Assembly: GCF_001039355.2 (NCBI RefSeq)
Contig: NW_019776106.1
Location: 70,642 to 103,866, forward strand
Length of the DNA: 33,225 nucleotides
Origin: Lingula anatina
Lineage: Eukaryota; Brachiopoda; Lingulata; Lingulida; Lingulidae
Direction: 5' to 3'
The notes under the pieces are model-generated. The model had not been told where the DNA came from. It ran no database searches and was given only the letters and a program-made list of their open reading frames with translations. A program made the position numbers and the translations under genes. This document shows positions 11,294-25,141 of the stretch, one piece after another; the stretch's first letter is position 1; each line of letters starts with the position of its first letter.

Positions 11294-14200
11294 ATGACAG
11301 ACGGAAAAACGAAGAATGAGAGAAAGGGGTTGGGTCGGTTGATAGAACCATTGAAACAAGGATCTGCATTCTTGATTAAACAATGGAAGAAGATACAAGG
11401 GATCGTTCTTCGGAAAGGAAATGGTACATCGACGGCCGAAAGTGATCCACCCACCACCGAACCTTCCAAATGCCCAACATCGTCGGCAGTTGGAGGAGAG
11501 ACAACGCGGCATGGCGATTCATTTCAAGAAAAAGTGATCGCAAAACGCAAAAGACCCGTTTTGAACGTTATTGTGCTGAGTATAGCTTTTGTATTTGTTT
11601 ATACCGCCTTTCTGTCACTACAGAGTCTACAGAACACTATAAACGCCGAAGGTGGAGTCGGTGTAGTGTCGCTAAGCTGTATTCACGGGAGCACCGTTGT
11701 ATCATGTGTTCTGGCGCCATGGATTATTCAACGACTTTCTACAAAATGGACAATAATAACATCTTTTTCGTTTTTCCTGATGTACATAACCGCGAATTTC
11801 TATCCAGAACATATTGTAATGATACCAGCTTCCATTTTATTAGGTATGACATTCGGTCCGCTTTGGAGCTCCCAGTCAACGTATTTGACTACGGCTGCGC
11901 TAGACAGGGCCCTTACTACGGGAAACGAGGAAGATACTGTTATAGCACAATTCAACGGTTTGTTCTGGGGGATTCTACAATTAAGTCAGATAGCGGGAAA
12001 CGTAATTTCTGCGTCCGTACTCGCAGACGATCATGTTGCCCATTTAAATAAAAACGCAAGTCACAGAAACGCACCGTTGTGTGGTGCCCAGGACTGCAGT
12101 GTCCACAACAAATTTAAAGTGGATTTCCGAGAAAAAGACCCCCTTTTTGCACATGTGCCACGAAAATTTGAGTACGTTCTCCTTGGTATATTCTTAGGAT
12201 GTGTGTTGATGGGAATTGTTATTGCCGCAGTGTTGCTTGACAGACAAGAGAACGACGATGACGAAGAAAAAGACAAGCAACAAGAGCCTGCTAATCAAAG
12301 ATTACTTGCATCTTTACGTCTTCTGAAGTCCAAAGAACTGCTACTGCTGGTGCCTCTTGTTGTCTATACTGGGATGGCGCAAGGATTTGTTTATGGAGAC
12401 TTCACAAAGGTGAGGTTATGAGAATATTGAAAACAAACCAATTAACTTCAAAGTATATGTTGAGTCATCTGAGGGTAGGACATACATATTTCAGAACATC
12501 ATTGTGTTGGATATCTTTATGACAAGGATGCGAATTCAGTTCAATGATAATGTCATGACTGATGTATGGCTTTCTTCTTTATCTCCCTAACAAGTCTTGT
12601 TGCAAATGTCGAATTGTCTGTGTTACGCTTTTAAGCGCTTTTTGTGGTTCAACGATATAATTTTGTGGTCGGATCAAATTCTGAATGTGAGAGCTATTGC
12701 ATATTATGACAAATCCGTTGCATACATAAGTCATTAGCCCCGTGCATTTCGTGAACCTGTGAATAACTGAAATTATCATAATGAAGTAAAAAACTAGTCT
12801 GTCAGCATACCGTCGTTTGCTTAAAACGCAATCGATCATAATTAGGTTTAGGTTACACGGTCAAATCTGATATCCACAATTTAGTACTGGAGCGAAGGCA
12901 AAACTGTCACCAACGCCTTTTCATTATGTAGGCCGTTTCATTCTTATCATAGTCCATTTAAATTAGATTCACAGGCCTGTAGCCAGCAATTTTAAGGGGT
13001 TGTCTTTCTGTGAAAATGTAACCTATTTTTGCCATAATGGCTTATATTTGCACAAATAAAAAGTCAATAAAATAATAATTCAGCACAACGGACTTTTTAC
13101 CGGCCAAAATAGCGGTCGGGGTCCATTCAACCCCCTGAGAGTTGGATGACGATAAGACCATAAAGCCAAAATGGTCTTCAAACTGTCTGACATAAAACAA
13201 ACAGTTGTTGAAAATTAATCAGCAGATTGATGGCTCTGTATTAATTGTACTATGCTGAATTAACACACATTTAATTTAGTGCTTTTAACATTTTATTATC
13301 ATAATGACTTAAAGTTGTCGTTGAGTACTGTATTCATATTTGCAGCCATTGATCATTTCAACTTCGGGCTTAACAACATATATGAAATTCCAAGATAATG
13401 TGCATAACACAAAGTCAATGCTGCGAGGGAAGTTCTTTGATTGTCGGGAATTACGGATACATTGATATGCCCCTCGACGAACTTTTTCAGACAGCAGTCA
13501 ATTACACAAATTGGCTCCGTTACACCTTATTAACAGAACACCAACAATCTATATTTCCAGTTATTATCGTTTGCAAATATAGGACACCTGTCTCAGGAGA
13601 TGTGGATGCTCTATGCTATAGCAATGAAATGATGGCGCCTCGCATTTCACGCTGTTTTAGATGAATATGTCACTAATATCCTCTTCCCTTCGGGAAATGT
13701 GACACTGCGCGCTTTGAACCAATCTTGAACCCCCCCCCCCCCACACACACACACTAACTTTTTGGGTGAAAAGTGCCGTAAATGCTCTTCACACTATTCT
13801 GTCTACTTATTTTTTGTCTGTCGTCCTTTTATGTGCTGCCTTTCCCTATAATAAGGAAAATTGAAATTAGGGACATTTAAAACAAATTTGACCGAGTGTA
13901 GTTCCCGTTGTAAAATGCTTTATAAGCTCCATTTCAACTTTTGAAAATTTTGTGTCGATTAATGCTACTCCATTTACCCACAAAGCTGTTATTGTTCCAT
14001 TTTTTTCTTGTCAAAACATTTATCCTTTTAGAAACTTATGGAAAATTGGTTTATTGTTTAAGGTCATATCATTGTACATAAATGTAGTAAATGGCAAAAA
14101 TTAACTTGTATGTTAATACATTGCATACATGTAGAAGGTTGTTGCAAAGATAAGTTTTCCTTAACTATACACATGCACACATAGACACGCGCGCAGGCGC

Positions 14201-17200
14201 ACAAACGCACGCTCGCGTGCTTTTAAGAAATGTGAACAAGTTTTACACCATTTCAAAAACATTAAGTTAAGTTAATAACGTCTGTTGCCTTGGAATATTC
14301 ATATTTATAAACACTAATTTTTGTCACGCAGTTGAAACAGCCGACTGTGACTTTACATACCTGGCACATTTGGAAAATTATTTGTCGTACTTGTGTCGTG
14401 TCAGTGAGGTTTGAAGCTTTAAATGTTGCTCCAAGTGCAGTCCCATATTAACCTTTGATGATATCCAGCAATTCTCTTTTTATTACTTAAAATGGAATAA
14501 TTACTTGGAATAGATTTCCTTATTTCCGCACGATAATAGTGTTAGTCACGACACGGAACAATCAGATTGACTGATGAAAGTAATATTTATTTTTCTCTGC
14601 AGCTGACTTTTTGACTAGGTCTTCTCAGATCATGAGCGCATAGCGAGGATCACAATATGCATTTTCTTGGAAACCCTACAATTGCAAAGAGCAGTAAGCT
14701 CAAAGTATTGTCTTTCTAATAAAAAAATCCTGTTACATTCAGTTCACACCTACGTTAATGAAAACGAGAAATCAATCGTTTTTGTAGTGTTTCGTTCGCC
14801 AAAGTGTGATTCACAAGAACCAGAATTAGCAATTTTCTATTAACGAAGTCATATGTAATCAGCAATTTTATATCAAAGGCAATGTGTAAATATGTATGTC
14901 ATCAATTACCAAGACATTCATCTTTTTTTCTTTTCAGTCTTTCGTCAACTGCTCACTTGGCGTACATAACTTGGGCTTGGTTATGATTTCTTTTGGTGCC
15001 ACAAATGCCGTTAGTTGTTTCTCTTTGGGATTCCTCAACAAGTATACCCCAAGGTCGCACATAATAATAGCTGGGACATTCTTTAACGTGGGCATATTAA
15101 TCGTTCTGCTGATTTGGATACCTGACCATACTGATATACCTATGTTTTTCGTAGTTGCTGCTTGCCTCGGAGTATGTGACTCTATCTGGCAAACTCAGAC
15201 TAATAGTAAGTATAGACACTCTCTCTCTCTCTCTGTTCACCAAAAGTTTTCCTTCAAACTATAACCAGTAATTCTCTAATTCTCATTCTGCCCCTCTCAC
15301 TCTCATTTCACCTGAACAGTAGCTGAATACCCCGTATATATACATAATTGCACCTTTAAGTTACACTTAATCACTTATTGCAAATTTTACCATCTTAAAC
15401 ATTTACAAGATAAATCTACTATCAAAGGCACCATAACTATAGCATCCTAAACTCTAGAATAAATTATTATTCAATAAAATGAGTGGAACAGGACATGTAT
15501 TGCGTTTACCATGAACAACAATGGGCGGGACGCTTCATTGCAAATATGAACCCAAGGGGCAAAGATCGAAACGCGCCGAAACTGATTACCATATTTCGGG
15601 GGATTAGCAAAGAATGCTTTCCTCTTCAAACATAATGAAGGGTTGCCCTTGATAAGATAAAAGTTTGATATCGAATGCATATGAAATAATCATAATAGGG
15701 CAATGATTTAACCAAGCTTTTTGATATGTGCATTGTATATGAATGTATTCTGTTCTTAGAAATGCAGTATGCGTTGTTTGGATTTCCATTTTGTGACGTA
15801 TTTTAATAAGGGCAATGTTTACTGAAATTCTCCATGTAATCTGGCGATTTATGCCAAACGGTGTAACAACAAGACACTCTAGCTGAATCAGCGTTTAATT
15901 ATTATCATTTTGTTTTGAGAAAAAGACAATGATAAAAAAAAAAAAAAACAGAGATGACGCATAAAAATATGAGATTTTGGTGCTGTTCACTGACTTACCT
16001 AATGAATATGAACTGGAAATCAATAAGTCTTCAAACGATGTATACCAAACAGCTATATATCTTATATATTTTCTGTATTTCTTAATTGTGTATATTGTTT
16101 TAATAAACAAGCCGATACTTCTCTGAGGAAAGCGTCAGAAGAGATACACTACTCCTAGTTCTTACTCTGATGCAAATAATGCTCCCCCCCCCCCAATAAT
16201 AACTGAATAAATTAATTGAAAGACCTGTAAAGGGATCTCGCTTGCTGAAGTCTCATGCCTGACAACAAAAAATACAAAACATAGTGTGAATTGTTTTGTG
16301 CCAACATTGTTCTAGATCTTGGCATCAATACGGATATAGTTTTTGAGCGACATTTCGATTGAATACTAATTCAATTTGATAGCTTGTGATAAGACAGGCG
16401 CACCCACAAGATAATTTCAGAGACAGTCTGCGGTTTCCAGAGAATCATCAGATAGGATAAGTGTTCAGCAAGGGATCAATAAAGGGAATTTGATGCCATT
16501 TTTTGGTATTCCAGACACGACATCCCTGTGAGAACGCATTTCACCTCATGAACGCAGTCCTTTAAGACACACAGTTGACTCTTACATGATAAAAACATTT
16601 TCCTGGAGATTTCAACACTCTTTTTTTAATTACCAAAGAATTTTTATCCATGAACCCTTTTATGAAATTTAAGTTTCTAGTCCTAAGTTTTCTAGTCCTC
16701 AGCGTAATGGAGATCGAGGCTGGTGAATTTCACTCATGGCGGTAAAAATTAGACATTTAAAACTTGAAAATGGAGTTAGGTATAGATCCTAATTTCCGTA
16801 ACTCTTTTGCATAAGGTATATCTAAACAAGGTTTTACGTGGGGGGGGGGGGGGGGGGAGTTCTGAAACATCCAGGAATATATGAAAAGTTTTGTCATTTA
16901 AAGGTATAACGTGTAGCGTATTCCTTTGATCGATTCCCGCAGTACCCTTATGACGACTCCGTACCAGCGTACCATCAAATGTGTCCAACGCCACACGTAT
17001 AACAAACCAAGGTTTTAAGGACTAAAAACTACAACTGACTTATTTCCCACCTTCTCTCAGTTCACGAAAATTTGAATATTTTTATGCGCCCAGAACCTTA
17101 ATGCTGATCAATTAATAACGATTGATCTTGTTTCCTGAAACATTTAAAACATTAAAAGTTTATTCATAATTTGTGTTATCTTCTTCTTGTGAAAACGTAA

Positions 17201-20200
17201 CATTTAATATTTGATGAGAGAAACGTGGTATTGATCAAATCCCTGTATCCCAAATAAATCACATGTACAGTATTTGGAAAAGTAAAAGTCTTGATTCTAA
17301 AATATGGCTTGATATCTAATGTTTTCAGTAGCCTGAGTCAAGAAGCAAAAACTGAAATATTATTCATACATGTGGATTTCGTCCAGATTTCTTGAGATAA
17401 ATGACCTTGCCTATCACCGATCGCCAGATATATGTTGTTCAAGCCATTATAGCTATAGGCATGTTTGAACTATTGAAAATCGCTGTTTACTTGGAGGGTT
17501 CTTGAAACTCTACAATGAATGAGCTAAGGATATGTTAAGAGTGAGGTTGCTCAATAATTTTGTATGTTTGGAAATCTGAAGTTTTCTTGACGCAACTTAC
17601 AAAGATGGCCTAAAAACCAAAAGGCGCTGGTCACTAAGAAACCAGAAGCCAATGAAAAACAATGTCCCATTGTGAGAATAATTACTGACCCAAAGGTTTG
17701 TTTTTTTATGATTCCGTTGCTAACAAATACACTTGTTGATGGTTTACAACAGTTGGATTGATTTAACACTGGATTGTTGCCTTCTAGAAAGGCCAGATTT
17801 TCTCTGGCATTCGATAGTATAAAGATCTTAAGCAGACATTTTAAGAATTAATTCAATGGTTTGATCACTTTTTGAAAGTAAATAAGTGAACTACAAAATT
17901 GCCAAAACAACGCGAGAATACTTAAGCGTACAACTTGAAATCGAGTATCATCGTGAAAACGACTCAGACCAGTGACGTCATCAACTTACATGAAGTTAAC
18001 GTACATTAGTCTGCCCTAATAATTCATGCAAATACCCATAATGACGCGAGTGCCCTTATCAAGCAGCCCACCAAACCCGACTTTATTCCCAGGCTCATTA
18101 GACTAAAAGCAAGCTTTGTGATAAAACAACCATATTATCCTATAACATCAAACACTGCGTGAAAACAGAGCATTAGTAACACTCCGGACTTCTAAATTAT
18201 TGATCATTAGTCTCGAGAGCCCGTGAAAAACGATTCAACGATATAAAATGGAAAACTGGTGCGCCCAACTGGATTTTTCAATGCATCATTTCGCTATTGA
18301 GGGCTGTCGACTGCAGATGACGCCTGCTTGCAAGTCGTCAGTAAGACGCCAGCAGAGTTTTTATCCGCCCCATCTTTAGTCCCTGTTCTCCCCCCTCCCC
18401 CCTCACTCTCTCTTTTTACTTGAAGGAAAAGTGTGGCAATGTATATTCATCGGTAATTTTTGCTTTGATCTTCATGCATTTGCTGGTCGAAAAGTATTCG
18501 TACTTATTTTGAGGACAAGACATTTTTGTCTTGTTTTTTGTATTTCTTTTTTCTTTTTTCTTTTGCGCCAAAATCCAGTGAACAGTCTTTTAATTTGGTA
18601 GACGCCCATCCATAACACAATATTGGCGATATTTCAGTCAAAATGTTCTGTATATTCATACAAGTACAATCCGTATATTTTCATGTGTTGAACTACGGGA
18701 TTAAAGTTGGGCAGATATTTTCAGGAAAAGTTGAATATGGATAAAATCAAATCTATCAGCTAATGCTTTCAAAAACACCCCCTGAGAGTTGTGCTTTCAT
18801 TTTTTATTCGTTTACTGTAATGTTGTCCTCCCCGCGAGGATTGTATTATTCATGTGCAGTATGTATATCGGGTTTTGGTCTGGACAAAAAATATTATGAC
18901 TAAGCTGGTGCCGCTTTTTCTGTGATCGTCGTCAAAACTCCTACTGTTACTGTTCCCCATTTCATTGTCTTTTCACTTCTGTGCCGGTGTCACAGGAACG
19001 GTAGTCCGCTAGGAACCATAGTACGTTCCTCTTTACTTTGTACAGATGACATTCGTTCCATATACTAACTCAAATACAACGACTAACCCTGACCTGTGTT
19101 AATCATAACAGACCCCGGACTTCCATTTTTAAGACTACCATCCCTGTCACATTGGTGTGAAAAAACCGTGGGTCCCTGTAACAGGGTGTCTGCTCTCCAT
19201 TATATTCATACAAGGTTAGGGTTAGCGTGAATTGAGTGGGTCAAAACGTAGGACGGGGCTTCCCTGTACGAATTAATGGGAATCGGACCCTGTATTACGG
19301 GTAACTTGACATCGGTACGTTACATGAAGTTGCACCCTCGTAATTTTGGCGCACGAGTTCATCTTAACTCCGATATAGGGTCGCCAAGCCATTTTTTAAA
19401 CATTGACAAGCACTGGTAAATCATAAAACAAAAATCATTAAATACAACGCTGACTTCCCATTTTTAATTTCATTTTCAATGATGACCTTCCTTTAACACC
19501 CCGCGAATGTATCGTTTTACCTTGCAACATTGCACTTAAGGTTGAGAATCCTACAGGGAACCTGGTGGACAAACGTGTGGTTGTTTTAAATGCCTGGTAT
19601 TGATTAATCCTATCGTGGACAGCAAACGGTCGTTGAATGCTGGAAAAATAGGCTGGTGATTAGTTTGTGTACTCAGTGCACCGTTTGTGTGTAAAAGACC
19701 TCTTATTAATTGACCATAGTGTCGAGAATTGCTATGTGTTTGTGGACGAAAACGGATTTTTCATCGAAACAATTTACCAAATCACAAAACAAGAGAACTG
19801 CGAGACTTTCCCCCATTTTTCCTGTTTGTTCGTCGATTTGAAGATTAGAAATAAAAGAAGCTTTTTTCCTTTGCTCAAAAAGATAATATTGTGAAATTAG
19901 GGTATTATAAGATCTGAATCTGCCATAATGGAAATAATAGCACAGGATATCGAATAAGAGAAAGTGTCGAAAAACGAGATCCCATCTGCAGGCTAATAGC
20001 CGACAAAGACAATTCGGTCACTTTCATTGCAATCAAGGGACATGAATGAAAATTTACAATTTTAGGCGAAAGTAAAGTTTGAATTCAGCATTTGCTTTTA
20101 ATGGAAAATTAAGAAAAACAGGAAAGTTTATTAAATGTTTTTTTTTTTTTTGCCTTAAAGCCTTCACCAACTTTCTGTGTAATGCTACTATAATTTATCT

Positions 20201-20603
20201 TTGTTTTAAAGTGAATTGTACTCCTAGAAACCGAAACATTTGGGCCAATTCCAAACTCAAGAAAACTAACGTATTTTGAACCTGTTACGTCCAACCATGT
20301 TCCTCTAACCGGATGCTTAAGTATACTGCGTGAGATAAACTTATACTTATGGCTTCTCTTTAACTTTTAGGTCTTTTTGGAGTAATTTTCCGGAGCCGAC
20401 AGACAGAAGCCTTTGCAAATTTCAGGATGTTCCAGGCGACTGGATTAGCAATTTCCTTTGGATACAGCTATTTCTTGTGTGTGGAAACCAAAGTGTTTAT
20501 CCTCGGCACCACCTTGGTGGCAGCGTTAGCAGGATACGTAGTACTCGAGTGGAGGCAGAGGAAATTCGACCAGGGGGTCAATTTCAATGTTGTTGTACTT
20601 TGA
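11294..20603 (+). CDS. UNC93A-like multi-pass membrane protein, three exons
   Basis: Exons 11294-12409, 14938-15205 and 20371-20603 join in phase (AAAG|GTGAGG, CAG|TCT; AATA|GTAAGT, TTTTAG|GT) to give 538 residues. The family hallmarks are clear. Around residues 100-200 lie FVYTAFLSLQSLQNTIN, then KWTIITS...ANFYPEHIVMIPASILLGMTFGPLW and a TYLT run, all typical of the first four UNC93 helices. Exon 3 gives NSLFGVIFR...AFANFRMFQATGLAISFGYSYFLC, a strong C-terminal signature. The protein is an MFS-like fold with about 11-12 helices, an extracellular loop after residue 240 with an NAS sequon (254-256), and an acidic central cytosolic loop (DDDEEKDKQQE). The N-terminus is unusual: about 85 hydrophilic, basic residues before the first helix, longer than vertebrate UNC93A (457 residues in all). 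UNC93A's function is poorly known; UNC-93 of nematodes is a subunit regulating a two-pore K+ channel. UNC93B1-type TLR trafficking is not implied. Confidence 0.93.
12971..13144. mobile_element. Degenerate dispersed-repeat fragment (ACAGGCCYGTAGCC family)
   Basis: Starts ACAGGCCTGTAGCCAG and shares this terminus, with one mismatch, with 32814-32827. The sequence then runs through AAGGGG to a CGGGGTCCATTCAACCCCCTG block near 13115-13135, resembling the G-rich inner and outer parts of short elements common in marine invertebrate genomes. The boundaries are approximate and the class is uncertain. Confidence 0.45.
13729..13754. repeat. Poly-C followed by (CA)n
   Basis: About 14 C residues run directly into ACACACACACAC. 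Simple-sequence repeat within intron 1. Confidence 0.9.
14166..14220. repeat. Alternating purine-pyrimidine tract
   Basis: ACACATGCACACATAGACAC is followed by GCGCGCAGGCGCAC and GCTCGCGTGC: a mostly alternating Pu-Py stretch of about 55 bp, locally CG-rich in an AT-rich intron. Such tracts can adopt Z-DNA under supercoiling; this is a property, not evidence of function. Confidence 0.6.
16671..16699. repeat. Two-copy 14/15-bp tandem repeat
   Basis: AAGTTTCTAGTCCT is followed directly by AAGTTTTCTAGTCCT, differing by one extra T. Likely replication slippage. Confidence 0.85.
16840..16857. repeat. Poly-G run
   Basis: Eighteen consecutive G residues inside UNC93A-like intron 2. Such runs are frequent sequencing-error sites and can form a G-quadruplex. 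Confidence 0.9.
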
Positions 20604-20721
20604 ATGTCGACCAAAGATCAGGAGGAGAGTGCGAGCAAGTGTTTCAAAATAACTTATGAGCAGATAATTCGACCATATATGATTATGCATAGAAAGGAGT
20701 AGAGCAGAAGTGGAGACAAGA

Positions 20722-20727
20722 ATTAAA
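20722..20727 (+). terminator. Candidate polyadenylation signal of the UNC93A-like gene
   Basis: ATTAAA, the common variant hexamer, about 120 bases after the stop codon. A canonical AATAAA also occurs much further on, at 21820-21825. Position is the only support. Confidence 0.35.
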
Positions 20728-22793
20728 TGTTATTGTTTCATTATATATAGATGTATGAACGTAAAGGGCAATCACCAGCTTTCTTTGTTAAAGCATCAAA
20801 CGAACGCAGATTAAGTCATGTATAATTCAATGGTGAAAGAAAACACACATATCGAATACCGAAATACATAAACTTGATGTCTTTAGAATATATGATGGTT
20901 AGGTAGTTCGTCATGGAGAAGTCGTCCTCCCAGAGTTCGACTAAAAGATGGTAGATTCGCAAAAAGAGGGGTATTCAGTCAGGGTTATGGTAGAAAGATA
21001 TTAATTAAGTGAAATGTAGGTCTACATGTACAGTCATATGAACTCCAAGAGATGTCAAACATAATTTTCTACAAGGGTATGAGCATTGCGAGAAGCTTGC
21101 CATTTTCACGGAAAGGGGTATCGATTTCAAGGGTTTAACAAAAAATGTATTTAAAGGATGACAATTGTGTATGATTGTAGAAAGGGGTAACGTCAAAAGA
21201 ATGTTTATAGATATATGGTTGACGTATTTAGCACAAAATTGGCTTAGTCCGCTTAGTAACATTGACCAACTGGACGTTGTAACCTACCAGAAATAATTGG
21301 TTACCAATCTGGTTAAATGTGAACAAATCTATTTATAGTGCTAATTGGCCAGATTCCATGATACATAGAAGCAAAATACATTGAACATGTATGTAGTATT
21401 CCTCGGAAAAGCAGCGAGTCTCTTTAATGCCCCTTTCTTTGAATTTCTCTCTACGAACCAATTATACTGGCAGGACTGTTTATGTGTAAAGACAAAAATT
21501 GTGGCACCGAAAAAGAAAAGTGGGAACTTTATCTCAAAGACGGTTATATACAAGATTACTCGAATGTGAGAAATTGAATGTGACACTATCTAAATTTGCG
21601 CAACTTGAGATAAAATATCCATCTTGTTTCTAGTTTTATAGAACTGTACGTATTGAGCATGGTGGCAAGTCCGTTGGACACCCCTTCGCTGGAAATGTGT
21701 AGGGTTTTTGTCACAAGAAAACATTATGAATCATACATGTAGGTTGAAACACCTACGGGGGACTGTGAACAACAGGCTCGTCGAGCAACAGCGAAATTTT
21801 CTCCGAAATCGGGATGTTTAATAAATGATTCTTAGAACTAGCATGATGGAAAGAAATATACACCTGCCTTTAAAATCGTCAATTCAACAATCCGCCACAG
21901 TTTCGCATTACTCTATGCAGGCTGGGGGGAATATACTATGGACTAGCTTAGCTTGGTTGTGCTTGTAAAAGTCTTTGTGGGAGCTAAGAAGGAAGCTGTT
22001 GTTCCCCCCATATACATATGCTTGGCAACGGCAATTATCGTTTTTGAGACCTGATATATTAAGAATAAGAACTACTATCCAGAAAGCGCATGGCTCTTTA
22101 GTAAATGATATAGGTGCACTATTTATATGTAATGACGGTTTTCCCCTCAATGGTCTTTCCTCCAAACTCAGGTACAGGTATTCATTCGTCGTTGCAATCA
22201 AGGAACTATTACACTCTACATGTAACAGAGTCGATGAATGCATTCTATACAAGAAATGACATTATTACGTTGCAGATTAACAGCAAAAACTGACTTCGAT
22301 CACGAACGCCAAAACAATACGCCAGTTTTCAATGGATCTCAAATGTGTTGACGTTGCTGTAATGCATGGAACGTAGAAACTTAGACATGATGGGGTATAA
22401 ACGGGACATTTACGACCATCTACTTATATATTATCATGAGAATAGTTGATTCTATGTTTCAAGAAAAAGGTGTGCAAATAATCTGACCATGTGTAAGAAA
22501 AGATATGAAAATACTTAATGTGAAACGAGCTTATGGTATTAAAATGCGTTCATGTTATCCTCACAGGAATGACTTTTATCGATTGCATTAGTCTAGCTTT
22601 AACATCATTGCGTCATTATGTCAGGTTGTAGTTAGGCGGCAATTCCTAACGTTCAATCGGTCGAACTTCGGTTGTGGTACTTAAGTTGCAATATTTTTTC
22701 AATTGAAGCAAAACTCGTCGATTTAAATATGGGCATCGACTATCAACAAGCTAAGTAATCAAAAGACGAATTTTGTAGCATAAAAGAAAATTA

Positions 22794-22871
22794 CAAAAAA
22801 AAAGAAATAATAATAATAAAATAAAAATAAATAATAATAATAATAAATAAATAAATAAAATAAAAATAAAA
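22794..22871. repeat. A-rich (AAT/AAAT)n simple repeat
   Basis: About 78 bases of A and T in AAT and AAAT units, interrupted only by a single G near 22804. Confidence 0.85.
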
Positions 22872-24042
22872 ACGCAACAGATTATCTCGTGCCACGTTCG
22901 TCACAAACACGTCATCACCCACACGCACACACTGAAACGATCACTGGAAGATTCTCCAAGTTAGCTTTAGCGATACATGAAGTATACTCCATTTTTTCAA
23001 ACAATAATGTTAAACAAGCTACAAAACAAAATATACATGCATACATTTAAGCTAAACACAAAATAAACATCAAAGTAAAAATATAACAGAGTTGGAAGAA
23101 AAAGACCTCCAAATGTATATTTTTAGTTTCATCGTATAAAGTCCTGTTGTACTAGAAGAAATTTCTCCCCATCCCTCCTATTCTTGATAATAATAGGAGA
23201 TAGGAAAGTTAATGACCGACTATCTTGCTCTGAAAATTTATCTCCTCTTACTTGAAATGGGCATATGAACAGAACAATATAGTCCATTTTCATTTCTAGA
23301 CAGATCAATAACCTCTACCCCGTCTTATTTTTGGTTGAACTTTCTCTCAAATCTAATAGTAACTCAATCAATCATCTGCCAGAACATTACCAGTAAACAA
23401 CACTACATAGTTTTGAACATGAAAATGACACCTAAATTGGCAAAGCTACGCACATGACCATAATTATAAGGTGATAATATGAATAATATGATAATATGAA
23501 TTTCTGAATAGTTGTCATTTCAGCAACAGATAATCCAAAATAACTTAACAAGCACAGACTAAAGTGCTCTTTGGGGAATGTAATACAGATGCAAGATGCA
23601 ACCTATATTTACAAATTATGATAAAATAAACTGTAAACAACAAGTATAAATAAAAATAAAATGTCTAAAATCAATTGTCTTCTATGCTCCCATTTTACAT
23701 GCAGTTTTGGTTCACAGCCTAGCAATAGGATATCACGATATGAAGAACAAACACAAGGAAAGTAATACTGAGTAAGTGCTTTACAAATATCTAAAGGCTG
23801 TTGAAACTGAAAAGATGCATTTCCAGGAATACACAAGTAGGTCAAATAAAAACTTATCAGAACTCAAAATATTCAATACCAAGACAACTGTACTAGCATA
23901 CCCAGCTCAGTGGATAAAAAACGCTGATATAAGCTGGCTATCCTTAAACGTTTTCCTTCTTCTAATCTTATTTTCCATTATATTTCCTCTCTTGGTAATT
24001 TTGATAGTGACTCTTTTTTTCTGTCTCTTTTCAACATGCCTA

Positions 24043-24048
24043 TTTATT
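24043..24048 (-). terminator. Candidate polyadenylation signal of the NB-ARC gene
   Basis: AATAAA on the minus strand, about 1.1 kb after the stop codon and beyond the CA/UG tract. A nearer variant ATTAAA lies at 24427-24422, just past the tract. Either would place the UG tract inside the mRNA. Confidence 0.3.
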
Positions 24049-24440
24049 TAAGGAGCAAATGGACAATGAACACAGAATTGGTATATGTATAGATATTAAA
24101 TGCCATGGGAAAACAATAACAAAATGCTCATACAAAAATTAAAAATCCATATACAATTGAAAATTATGATCAACAAATCAATTTTAGTTGGGTAAGAAAA
24201 AAATGACTCATCATGATATACTCAGGAAAAACTGAATAACCTGTACGTCACAAAGCTTTCACTACATTAGAAAGTGTCATCTATACCTTCATAGAAATGG
24301 AAACATAATCAATAATCTTGCTACACTAAACTATAACCTTAAAGGGGTAAGTGTGTTACAAAACAAGCACTGTTACAGGAGGAAATAATGTAAATATTTC
24401 ACTCCACGCTTTATACCATATTTTAATTAAAGCATACACG

Positions 24441-25139
<699 letters not shown>

Positions 25140-25141
25140 TA

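Larger units (their letters stand above)
12410..14937 (+). other. UNC93A-like intron 1
   Basis: Bounded by GTGAGG and a strong acceptor (TTTTTTTCTTTTCAG). It contains a dispersed-repeat fragment at 12971-13144, a poly-C/CA run at 13729-13754 and an alternating purine-pyrimidine stretch at 14166-14220. An 88-codon open frame at 13398-13664 has no recognisable features and overlaps no splice signals. Confidence 0.7.
15206..20370 (+). other. UNC93A-like intron 2 (5.2 kb)
   Basis: Begins GTAAGT and ends TTTAACTTTTAG. It contains no supported gene on either strand. Simple sequence includes a CT run just inside the donor (15220-15233), a poly-C run near 16184, an 18-G run at 16840-16857 and a short tandem duplication at 16671-16699. 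The segment 18777-18791 shares a 15-base word with intron 1. Confidence 0.7.

Noticed and set aside
11470-12051. 193-codon open frame on the plus strand
   Set aside because: Shadow of UNC93A-like exon 1 in another frame; the UNC93 hallmarks are in the 11294 frame.
13398-13664. 88-codon open frame inside UNC93A-like intron 1
   Set aside because: No homology is recognised, and adding it as an exon would disrupt the in-phase join of exons 1 and 2.
19070-19400. Possible degenerate repeat with CCCTGTNACAGGG-like words
   Set aside because: Several short palindromic or repeated words (CCCTGTAACAGGG, ACTTCCCATTTTTAA) recur, but I could not align them into a convincing element.
21908-22259. Overlapping open frames on both strands (114 and 94 codons)
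   Set aside because: Opposite-strand overlap, no domain, and ordinary AT-rich composition; most likely chance.
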